From Clostridiaceae bacterium (lineage in GTDB: Bacteria; Bacillota; Clostridia; Oscillospirales; QAMX01), in NCBI GenBank assembly GCA_016297585.1, contig JAEDGJ010000062.1:1-13534 (forward strand): a stretch of DNA of 13,534 nucleotides, written 5' to 3'. Shown piece by piece: positions 1-6,464 of this stretch. Numbering within the stretch: position 1 is the first letter of the stretch; each line of letters begins with the position of its first letter. Made by a program: the position numbers and the translations under genes. The notes under the pieces are model-generated. The model was given only the letters and a program-made list of their open reading frames with translations. It did no database searches and was not told where the DNA came from.

Positions 1-72
1 GCGGTACGCCGCACAGGAACTCCGGGGTGATGGCGCCGGAGCCGATCTCGGACTTTGGGAAGGTGTAGAGCA
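1..72. repeat. Near-identical block, copy A (3' end of lipoprotein 1)
   Basis: Positions 1-72 match 1337-1408 at 71 of 72 bases by eye; the single difference is at position 56 (t versus c) and is synonymous. The block encodes the shared C-terminal YTFPKSEIGSGAITPEF segment. Much of the rest of the two genes is clearly diverged, so this local identity suggests recent duplication followed by gene conversion, or strong local constraint. Confidence 0.85.
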
Positions 73-1237
73 GATGATACCCTTCGGGATGCTCAGGGTC
101 GGTGACGAAAAGCGCGAGGATGACGGTGCCGCCCGCGGAGGGGAACAGCTCATGGCACAAAAGCCGGTCATAGCGCTCTCCGGCAAGCCCCGCAAGCGGA
201 ACGCGGTCGAGCTCCGTGCCGTCCGTATGGAGAATGACCAGCGCATCCCCGTCTGCCGGGACGGCGTAGGAATCGTAGGAGGGCAGGAAGAAGCGCAGCC
301 AGTAGATGCGCTCGCCGTCCGACGCACAGAGCCCGTAATCGGTGCGGAGCTCGCGGACGTCCGAGCCGTCGGGCGCGCAGGAATAGAGCTTTCGCAGGAG
401 CCTGTCCGGTGCGTCCTCCGCCGGCGCCGCGGTGATCAGGAGCCGGTTTCCGGCAAAGGTCAGGGAAATGGGGCTCCAGCCCGCATCTGGCAGGGACAGC
501 GCAAGCGTTTCGCCCGAAGCGGGGTCGAGGCGGAGCAGCCCGGCGGCCGCATCGCCGTCCGCGCGGAACCGGAGGTAGAGAAACCGGTCGAAGGCCGCGA
601 GGCTTTCGATATCCGTGCCCGCTTCGGCGGTGTACAGTACGGCCGGGGTCTGATTCTGAGAGGAAAGCCGCAGCGCGCAGACGCGGTCGTGTAAAACGAG
701 GTTCTCGTCATAAAAGGAGATCAGCAGATAGAGCGTTCCGCGGTGCGCCAGGACGGCGCGCACCTGCTCCCCGTCGGTAAAGCGGCAGAGCACCCGGCGG
801 TTCTGGCCGTCCGGATCGACCTGCAGCACCTCCTGCGAAGGACCGTCCGCCGCGATGGCGGTATAGAGGCGGTTTTCGGAAACGGAGAAGCAGTCCGACA
901 TGGAGGAAACGGGAAAATAGGCGCTGCAGGCAAGCCGCGCGGAAAAGTCCGGCTCGGCGCCGTGCAGACAGCCGAACCGGGTGCACAGCGGAACGATTTC
1001 CCGGGTGCCGCGGTCGATAAAATACACCGTCTCGCCGCTCTGACAGAAATACCCGTCCGAGACCTCCTGCAGGGTAAACCAGTTGTTGGGGTAGACCATG
1101 GTATACTGCCAGTCCGTGCCTTCCGTACTGCTGCCGGAATCGGCGCAGCCGGAGAGGATGCCGAAAAGCAGTATCAGAAGCGGGAAAACCGCAGCCTTTC
1201 CCCGGCAGCATCCCGTCCGGGGGAACGAAGCCGGCAT
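1..1237 (-). CDS. Array lipoprotein 1 (leftmost paralog, 3' end cut by window edge)
   Basis: Unrecognised surface lipoprotein, probably anchored outside the cytoplasmic membrane. The start is the ATG at 1235-1237, preceded by AAAGGAGG with an 11-nt spacer. I translated the frame to the window edge: 412 residues, no internal stop. By homology with its neighbour only about two codons plus the stop are missing. The signal peptide ends in a lipobox LSGC (Cys31), after an unusually long n-region. The signature is C85-x4-C90-x-H92-x11-C104, followed by SAYFP. Further on are HRGTLY and FYDE motifs and the C-terminal FPKSEIGSGAITPEF. Repeated short strand patterns such as APDGS and SDGERIYW suggest a beta-propeller, which is inference. 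It is closest to the adjacent gene at 1329-2525, with which it shares nearly identical DNA at its 3' end and centre. Co-transcription with that gene (91-bp gap) is likely. Confidence 0.88.
   Translation of the reverse strand, partial: MPASFPRTGCCRGKAAVFPLLILLFGILSGCADSGSSTEGTDWQYTMVYPNNWFTLQEVSDGYFCQSGETVYFIDRGTREIVPLCTRFGCLHGAEPDFSARLACSAYFPVSSMSDCFSVSENRLYTAIAADGPSQEVLQVDPDGQNRRVLCRFTDGEQVRAVLAHRGTLYLLISFYDENLVLHDRVCALRLSSQNQTPAVLYTAEAGTDIESLAAFDRFLYLRFRADGDAAAGLLRLDPASGETLALSLPDAGWSPISLTFAGNRLLITAAPAEDAPDRLLRKLYSCAPDGSDVRELRTDYGLCASDGERIYWLRFFLPSYDSYAVPADGDALVILHTDGTELDRVPLAGLAGERYDRLLCHELFPSAGGTVILALFVTDPEHPEGYHLLYTFPKSEIGSGAITPEFLCGVP
789..835. repeat. Identical 47-bp block, copy A (middle of lipoprotein 1)
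   Basis: Identical over 47 bases to 2119-2165. It encodes the segment QEVLQVDPDGQNRRVL in both proteins. The flanking DNA diverges on both sides, including at synonymous sites. Confidence 0.8.
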
Positions 1238-1295
1238 GAAAGAAAATTCCTCCTTTCGAAAAAAGCGGTGTATGGGCAGCTTCACGCGGCGGCGA

Positions 1296-1309
1296 GTCCA
1301 CAAGTGGAC
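1296..1309. repeat. Perfect inverted repeat in the gap between lipoproteins 2 and 1
   Basis: GTCCAC-AA-GTGGAC, two 6-bp arms around a 2-bp centre, lies 20 bp after the stop of lipoprotein 2. On the minus strand it is followed by a T6 run about 30 nt later, near 1258-1264, just before the ribosome binding site of lipoprotein 1. It could be a protein-binding palindrome, an mRNA stability hairpin or a weak attenuator. The T run does not abut the stem, so I do not call it a terminator. Confidence 0.4.
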
Positions 1310-1328
1310 GGGAATGCCTGCGGACGGC

Positions 1329-2525
1329 TTAGCGCAGCGGTACGCCGCACAGGAACTCCGGGGTGATGGCGCCGGAGCCGATCTCGGACTTCGGGAAGGT
1401 GTAGAGCATGTGCATACGCTCTGACTCCGTCTCGCCGGGGCCACGGTAGCCAAAGATGAACTGTTCTCCGGGCATGGCGACGGTTTCATAGAAGGGATAC
1501 TCCGTGAAACGGGAGTCGAGCGGGACGCGGTCGACCTCCCGACCCTCCATATCCAGAACGATCAGCGCGAGGTCGCCGACGCCGTTGGGGTAGTCGTAGA
1601 TCGTGGGGAGAAAGTAGCGGATCCAGTAGATATAGTCGCCGTCGGAGACGAAAAATCCGTGATCGCGGTAGAGCTCGCGGACGTCCGAGCCGTCGAGCGC
1701 GCAGGAAAAGAGCCTGCAGAGCGTCCGGTCCTCCGCATCATCGTCCTGGAGGGCGGAAAACAGGAGGCGGTCTCCGAAAAAGGTCATGAAGCCGGGATAC
1801 CAGCCCTCCTCGGGCAGGGGCAGTGTGAGCACATCCCCGGTCACGGTATCGACCCGGAGATAGCGGGCAGACGAGTACGAGAGGCTGTCGTCATAACAGT
1901 GCAGGTAGAGATACCGGCCGTAGGCGCGCATGGCCTGAATGCTCAGCCCCACATCGATGCTGCACAGCACGGCGGGGGTCTGTGCCGGGGAGCCGAGATC
2001 CAGCGTACAGATGCGATCGCGGCGGTCTGCGTTTTCGTCGTAACAGGTCATCAGCAGATAGAGCGTTCCGCGGTGCGCAAGGAGGGTGTGGATCCATTCT
2101 CCTCCGGTAAAGCGGTACAGCACCCGGCGGTTCTGGCCGTCCGGATCGACCTGCAGCACCTCCTGAGAGGGGCCGTCCGCCGCAATCGAGGCATAGATAT
2201 GGCCGTTATAGACGGTAAAACAGTCCGCTGAGGAGGAGAAAGGGAAATAGGCGCTGCACTCGAGCATCGTCCGGAAATCCGGCTCCTGATCGTGCAGACA
2301 GCCGACCCGGGAGCAGAGGGGAAAAAGCTCCCGGGAATGCCGGTCGATAAAGTAGAGCATATGGCCGCTCTGCATATAATAGCCTTCCGTCACCTCCTGA
2401 ATGGTGCCGAAAAGGACAGGACAATCTGTCTTATACTGCCAGTCCTCGCCAGTGCTGCCGGAATCGGCGCAGCCTGCGGCGGATAAAAGAAGGACAAGGC
2501 AGAGAATCAGGGAGAGGATTCGCAT
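1329..2525 (-). CDS. Array lipoprotein 2 (Cys/His-signature surface lipoprotein)
   Basis: Unrecognised 398-residue lipoprotein. The ATG at 2523-2525 follows GGAGA at about 8 nt, and there is no competing start. The signal peptide (residues 1-18) ends in the lipobox SAAGC with Cys19 as the predicted lipidated residue. Mature N-terminus: a polar linker with a DWQY segment shared with lipoprotein 1. The family signature is C71-x4-C76-x-H78-x11-C90 then SAYFPF. Mid-protein there are HRGTLY and CYDEN motifs; near the C-terminus YTFPKSEIGSGAITPEF. Many SDGDYIYW-like strands point to a beta-propeller-type fold (inference). It is the first gene of a two-gene unit with its own promoter (2588-2616). 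Paralogy to lipoprotein 1 is visible in both protein and DNA. The substrate or ligand is unknown. Confidence 0.92.
   Translation of the reverse strand: MRILSLILCLVLLLSAAGCADSGSTGEDWQYKTDCPVLFGTIQEVTEGYYMQSGHMLYFIDRHSRELFPLCSRVGCLHDQEPDFRTMLECSAYFPFSSSADCFTVYNGHIYASIAADGPSQEVLQVDPDGQNRRVLYRFTGGEWIHTLLAHRGTLYLLMTCYDENADRRDRICTLDLGSPAQTPAVLCSIDVGLSIQAMRAYGRYLYLHCYDDSLSYSSARYLRVDTVTGDVLTLPLPEEGWYPGFMTFFGDRLLFSALQDDDAEDRTLCRLFSCALDGSDVRELYRDHGFFVSDGDYIYWIRYFLPTIYDYPNGVGDLALIVLDMEGREVDRVPLDSRFTEYPFYETVAMPGEQFIFGYRGPGETESERMHMLYTFPKSEIGSGAITPEFLCGVPLR
1337..1408. repeat. Near-identical block, copy B (3' end of lipoprotein 2)
   Basis: Partner of the block at 1-72, with one mismatch in 72 bases. Identity ends abruptly at its right end, where position 73 and position 1409 diverge, a pattern expected at the edge of a conversion tract. 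Confidence 0.85.
2119..2165. repeat. Identical 47-bp block, copy B (middle of lipoprotein 2)
   Basis: Partner of the block at 789-835, with no mismatch in 47 bases, although the surrounding coding sequence differs at many positions. Confidence 0.8.
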
Positions 2526-2587
2526 ATGCAGTCTCCTTTCTTCGGAAAACAGACTGTATAAAAGGTATTTCGTCTCATTTTATTTTC

Positions 2588-2616
2588 AATATATCATATT
2601 CTTACATAGCAGTCAA
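2588..2616 (-). promoter_or_regulatory. Sigma-A promoter for lipoproteins 2 and 1
   Basis: On the minus strand: TTGACT (2611-2616), exactly 17 bp, TATATT (2588-2593), with TGA directly before the -10 giving an extended -10. It sits in a 190-bp AT-rich gap (2526-2715) in otherwise GC-rich DNA. The predicted transcript starts near 2581, leaving a leader of about 55 nt before the ATG at 2525. I see no convincing terminator between lipoprotein 3 and this promoter, so read-through from upstream is also possible. Confidence 0.8.
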
Positions 2617-2715
2617 TAATTGACAACCAACTATTTATTAAGAATATGTAATATATTTAGAAAAGACGGATAAAAGCGCATATTGTCGGGAATCCGGACG
2701 GCGCACGGCGCATGC

Positions 2716-3930
2716 TCAGCCGTTCCGGTACAGCGCGCCCATATACTCGTGGTCAAAACGCAAAAACTCCGCCGGACGCAGCGTTCCGCTGCCGAGCGCG
2801 GACTTGTCGAGCCGGTAAAAATGCTGTTTCCCGCTGCCCCGTTCGCGGCAGTGCAGGATCGCGTACTCACCGGCGGTCGGATACAGCGCCAGGATCGCCG
2901 GGACAAAGCCGTCGAACGCGAGCCCGATGCAGTCGACCTCCCCGTATGCGGCGTCATAGACGTACAGCCGCGCGCCGTCCGGGCTTTCGGGGCCGCAGAG
3001 CAGGTACAGATACCGGCCGTCCGAACCGAGGGTCCCGCCCGGCAGCGGAAGCTCCCGCGGGTGGGAGCCGTCAAGGCCGCATTCGAAAAAGCGCGGCGCG
3101 TCGTCGGATGCGCCCTCCTTCGGGTAGGCGCCGGCGATGAGCTTGCCGTCCAGAAAATCGACAGACGTTACCGCATAGCCTTCGGGCGCGCCGGGAAGGG
3201 GAAAGGTCTCCCCGGTGTTCAGATCGTGCGCGTACAGGACGCGGTCGTCCCACGCATAGGGGTCACTGCAGAGATAATACAGATAGTTGCCGTAGGCGTT
3301 GATGCTGATGACCCGGGTCCCGGTTCCGGAGAGCTCGATGACTGTTTCCGGCGGCTCGTCCGGACGGTCGAGCGAATAGGCGTACAGCCCGCCGGAGCTG
3401 TCGGTGTTCTCATCGTACAGCGTCAGGGAGATATACAGGCTGCCCCGGTGGATCAGCGCGCAGTTGACGACCTTGACGTCGCCGAAGCAAAGGACGTCCT
3501 CGCGGCGGCTCCCGTCCTGCGAGATCTTTTTCAGCGTTGTTCGGTTCTCCCCGAAGCCGGTTTCCTCGTAAAACAGACCGTACAGGACGCCGCGGTACCA
3601 TGCCACAAAGTTTACGCCGTTGGCATAGGGGAAATAGGCGCTGCACTGCTCGAACCGCTCCGGGTCAGTCTCTTTTTCGTGCAGGCAGTTCGGCCTGGCG
3701 CAGACCGGCGCGGCGGACGTGCAGTCCGGGTCGATATGCAGCAGGCAGACCGGAACGTGCATATAAAAGCCGTTGTCGGACGGCGCGAGGATCAGATTGT
3801 AGGAGGAGGTATACATAAAATAGGGATGGTCGGTGTCTGCGTGATAGGCGCCGTCCGTCGGATAGACGGGGCTTGCCGCGCAGCCCGAAACGAGCAGCAG
3901 ACAGGCAAGACAGAACGCGAGCCGCCGCAT
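2716..3930 (-). CDS. Array lipoprotein 3 (Cys/His-signature surface lipoprotein)
   Basis: Unrecognised 404-residue lipoprotein. The open frame extends upstream to 4206, but the start is set by GGAGGG at 3936-3940, five nt before the ATG at 3928-3930. From that ATG the protein begins with a proper signal peptide, MRRLAFCLACLLLVSGC, with lipobox VSGC and Cys17. The upstream extension would be Arg/Ser-rich and overlap lipoprotein 4. Mature N-terminus: YPTDGAYHADTD, resembling lipoprotein 6. The signature is C77-x4-C82-x-H84-x11-C96 then SAYFPY. Further on: HRGSLY, LYDEN, and near the C-terminus FYRLDKSALGSGTLRP. Strand patterns such as GSDGRYLYLL suggest a propeller fold (inference). Last gene of the four-gene run 6-5-4-3; 49 bp separate it from lipoprotein 4. 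Function unknown. Confidence 0.9.
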   Translation of the reverse strand: MRRLAFCLACLLLVSGCAASPVYPTDGAYHADTDHPYFMYTSSYNLILAPSDNGFYMHVPVCLLHIDPDCTSAAPVCARPNCLHEKETDPERFEQCSAYFPYANGVNFVAWYRGVLYGLFYEETGFGENRTTLKKISQDGSRREDVLCFGDVKVVNCALIHRGSLYISLTLYDENTDSSGGLYAYSLDRPDEPPETVIELSGTGTRVISINAYGNYLYYLCSDPYAWDDRVLYAHDLNTGETFPLPGAPEGYAVTSVDFLDGKLIAGAYPKEGASDDAPRFFECGLDGSHPRELPLPGGTLGSDGRYLYLLCGPESPDGARLYVYDAAYGEVDCIGLAFDGFVPAILALYPTAGEYAILHCRERGSGKQHFYRLDKSALGSGTLRPAEFLRFDHEYMGALYRNG

Positions 3931-3979
3931 AGAAACCCTCCTTTCAAAATTGGACGGCGTCCCCCCGCGGGCAGCTTCG

Positions 3980-5185
3980 TCAGGAAAACGCCCCGTCCGC
4001 AAAGGACAGCAGCGGGACGATCCGCGCCTGCCCGGCGGCGGCTTCGCTTTTGCGGAAATAGTAGAAGAAATGCCGCGCATCGCGCACCGAGACCGCGTAG
4101 AGCAGGACATAGTCGCTCGCCGTCGGATACAGCAGCGTAAACGACGGCAGCCCGTCGATGCCGGGCAGGTTTTCCATCGAAAGCTGCGCGACGGGGCGGT
4201 AGTCATGGCCGTAGACGCGGAAGGATTTGTCCCGGATCGCCGGGTTGCCGCGCGCGCTGTCCCGCTGGTAGAAGAAATCGGCGTCGGACGCCGTCACGGA
4301 GTGCGGGAAGACGCCCGGAGAAGTCCGGTCGCTGCCGTCCGGCGCATAGGAGATCAGCGGCGAATCCGGAAACGACAGCCCGTCGGTGTCGTCGGGGCGA
4401 TAGCGCGTGCTGACGATGCGCCCGTCGAAGACGGTCAGGAAAACGGTGGACGCGCCGTCCTCCTGCCCGGGGAGACGGGACACCTCGCCCGTGGGGAGAT
4501 ACAGCCGGTAGGCGCACAGCTGCGGGCTGTTGTCCGCCTCGCAGTCCAGAAAATAAAGCGAGTCGCCGTAGGCGAGCAGACTGCCGAATCTGCCGCCGGT
4601 ATCGGACTTCTTGGCCGCGTACAGCCGCTTCGGCGGCGCGGAGAGCCGGGACATATCGTACTCCAGAAGCTCCTCGACGGGGGCACCCGTCTCGTCGTAA
4701 TACTGCGTCGCGGCGTACAGCCTGCCGCGGTGCAGGACGAACTGGGACACGGCGTTGTCGAACGCCAGCAGTTCCCGGCGCACGGTGCCGTCGGGCGACA
4801 GCCGGGACAGGACGTACTGCGTGGAGTGCGGGCGGAGATGGACGGCGTACAGCGAATCGCCCATGGCGCACAGCTGCGCGCCGAAGACGCCGCCCGTCAG
4901 ATTCGCGCCGCAGGCTTCGCTGTCCGGGGTATGCGGGCAGTCCGGCTTGGCGCAGAGCGGGACGGGCGTCATGCTCGTCCTGTCCACGAAAAAGACGCGG
5001 CCGGGCACGGCGATATAGAACCCCGCTTCCGTCTCGGCGATGTTGTGGAAGTTGTTGTTTTCGTTGAGCCAGTACGGATAATCGCCCGCCGCATCCGCAG
5101 CCGGAGCGTACCTGCAGGCGGCGCAGGAGAGCAGAAGACACGCGGAGAGCAGGGTAAATAGACAGCTCCGCATCCGGTTTTTCAT
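3980..5185 (-). CDS. Array lipoprotein 4 (divergent member)
   Basis: Unrecognised 401-residue lipoprotein. The frame is open to 5251, but GGAGGG at 5192-5197 with a 6-nt spacer selects the ATG at 5183-5185. The longer form would bury the signal peptide. The signal peptide is MKNRMRSCLFTLLSACLLLS; cleavage could be before Cys21 (LLSC) or Cys24 (CAAC), so the lipobox is less clear than in the others. The signature is present but compressed: C78-x4-C83-x-H85-x6-C92, six residues instead of eleven before the last Cys, and without the following NAYF/SAYF. The HRGRLY and YYDE motifs are conserved, and the C-terminus has FYYFRKSEAAAGQARI. It lies 52 bp after lipoprotein 5 and 49 bp before lipoprotein 3, so very likely co-transcribed. 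Function unknown. Confidence 0.9.
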   Translation of the reverse strand: MKNRMRSCLFTLLSACLLLSCAACRYAPAADAAGDYPYWLNENNNFHNIAETEAGFYIAVPGRVFFVDRTSMTPVPLCAKPDCPHTPDSEACGANLTGGVFGAQLCAMGDSLYAVHLRPHSTQYVLSRLSPDGTVRRELLAFDNAVSQFVLHRGRLYAATQYYDETGAPVEELLEYDMSRLSAPPKRLYAAKKSDTGGRFGSLLAYGDSLYFLDCEADNSPQLCAYRLYLPTGEVSRLPGQEDGASTVFLTVFDGRIVSTRYRPDDTDGLSFPDSPLISYAPDGSDRTSPGVFPHSVTASDADFFYQRDSARGNPAIRDKSFRVYGHDYRPVAQLSMENLPGIDGLPSFTLLYPTASDYVLLYAVSVRDARHFFYYFRKSEAAAGQARIVPLLSFADGAFS

Positions 5186-5237
5186 CGGTTTCCCTCCTTT
5201 TCGGGTGTTTTTGCCCGCCTTCCGGCAAAAACGCCGC

Positions 5238-6416
5238 TCAGGTGCCGCCATAAAACCGCACGGGACGCACGGAACCGCCGGAGAGCGCGTCCTTGTCGAG
5301 ATACCAGAGCGAATTTTCGCCGTGGGACGCAGCGTTGATGAGCAGATGCCTGCCGGAGGTGAGCTGCACCTCCTGAAAGCCCGGCACCAGCGCGGTCATA
5401 TCGAGGGATGCGGCGGCGCGGCCGTCGGGGGTGAGCGCGGTGAGGATAGTGTGGGGTTCGCCGCCGGTGTCCCGGATTTGGAGCAGGTACAGATACCGGT
5501 CGTCCGACGCCATCAGCGGTGCGGACGGAACCGGCAGGCGGTCCGCGGAGACCCATTCGGCAGGATCGCCGCCGTCGGGGTCCGCCTTCAAAAGACAGAC
5601 CTCGCCGCCGCGCAGGGCGGAGACGATCAGACCGCCCGCGAAGGGGACGCATTCGAGGACGCTGAGGTCTTTATAGGCGGGAAGCTGCCCGAGGAGGACC
5701 GTTTCTCCGGTTTCCCGGTTCAGGATCCGCTGGCGGTAGACGCCGGATCCGTCAAGCTCCTGAAAGTACAGAAAGTCCCCCGCGCCGAGCAGGGCGCTGA
5801 CATAGCCGCCCGAGCCGCCGCGGTACAGCGGGCGCGGCGTATGGGAAATGCCCGTCAGCGGGTACGCGCCGACGTCGACGGAGGCGTTTTCCTCCTCGTC
5901 ATAGGAAGCCGCGGCCAGAAGCAGCTCGCCGCCGCTGATCAGCACCGTATCCGGCATCTGTGTACCGGCGGGACGGCGGAGCTGCAGGCGCTTTCTGCGG
6001 GAGGCGCCGTCGGGAGAGACCTCGTACAGGGCAAACCGCGCCGCGCCGTCCTGCAGGGAAACGCCGTCGGGCGTCAGGACGTACAGCCGGCCGCCGGAAA
6101 AGAAGACGGCGGCGTCTCCGCGCATATAGGGCTCGAAATAGGCGTTGCAAAGCGCGATTTTTTCCGGGTCGGTTTCCCGGTCGTGCAGGCATTCCGGGCG
6201 GGAGCAGACGGGAACGGGCGACATGGTGTCCTCCCCGGCGTAGTAGAGGAAACGGTTCGCGGTGAAGTAATACCCGGCTCCGCTCCACGCGGCGCAGCGC
6301 CTTCCGGCCTGAAAGTACGGGCTGCCGGCGGCTGCGGCGGATTTTTCGGGGCCTGCCGCGCAGCCCGTGAGCAGCCAGAGCAGAGCCGCGAGCACGGCAG
6401 GGATGGCTTTTCGCAT
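5238..6416 (-). CDS. Array lipoprotein 5 (Cys/His-signature surface lipoprotein)
   Basis: Unrecognised 392-residue lipoprotein. The ATG at 6414-6416 follows AAGGAGG with a 5-nt spacer. The signal peptide ends in lipobox LLTGC with Cys19, followed by an Ala-rich linker. The signature is C71-x4-C76-x-H78-x11-C90, preceded by GEDTMSPVPV and followed by NAYF, nearly the same as in lipoprotein 6, so these two are close in this region. The mid-protein motif is weaker: SGGELLLAAASYDEE replaces the HRG form but keeps YDE. The C-terminus has LWYLDKDALSGGSVRPVRF. Repeated DGxxRYLYLL-type strands suggest a beta-propeller (inference). The gaps are 48 bp to lipoprotein 6 upstream and 52 bp to lipoprotein 4 downstream, consistent with one operon. 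Function unknown. Confidence 0.91.
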   Translation of the reverse strand: MRKAIPAVLAALLWLLTGCAAGPEKSAAAAGSPYFQAGRRCAAWSGAGYYFTANRFLYYAGEDTMSPVPVCSRPECLHDRETDPEKIALCNAYFEPYMRGDAAVFFSGGRLYVLTPDGVSLQDGAARFALYEVSPDGASRRKRLQLRRPAGTQMPDTVLISGGELLLAAASYDEEENASVDVGAYPLTGISHTPRPLYRGGSGGYVSALLGAGDFLYFQELDGSGVYRQRILNRETGETVLLGQLPAYKDLSVLECVPFAGGLIVSALRGGEVCLLKADPDGGDPAEWVSADRLPVPSAPLMASDDRYLYLLQIRDTGGEPHTILTALTPDGRAAASLDMTALVPGFQEVQLTSGRHLLINAASHGENSLWYLDKDALSGGSVRPVRFYGGT

Positions 6417-6464
6417 GACGGCCTCCTTACGTCTTTTCGATATGGCTTTGCACGGGCGGCGGGG

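Noticed and set aside
2620..2715. Terminator after lipoprotein 3
   Set aside because: Only a short imperfect hairpin (near 2685-2699) without an adjacent T run; not convincing.
2683..4140. Long plus-strand open frame (485 codons) antisense to lipoprotein 3
   Set aside because: Same reasons: no ribosome binding site, biased composition, no domain, and the minus strand carries a clear lipoprotein with signal peptide.
3931..4206. N-terminal extension of lipoprotein 3 to 4206
   Set aside because: It would overlap lipoprotein 4, lacks a ribosome binding site and would bury the signal peptide; the ATG at 3930 has a GGAGGG site.
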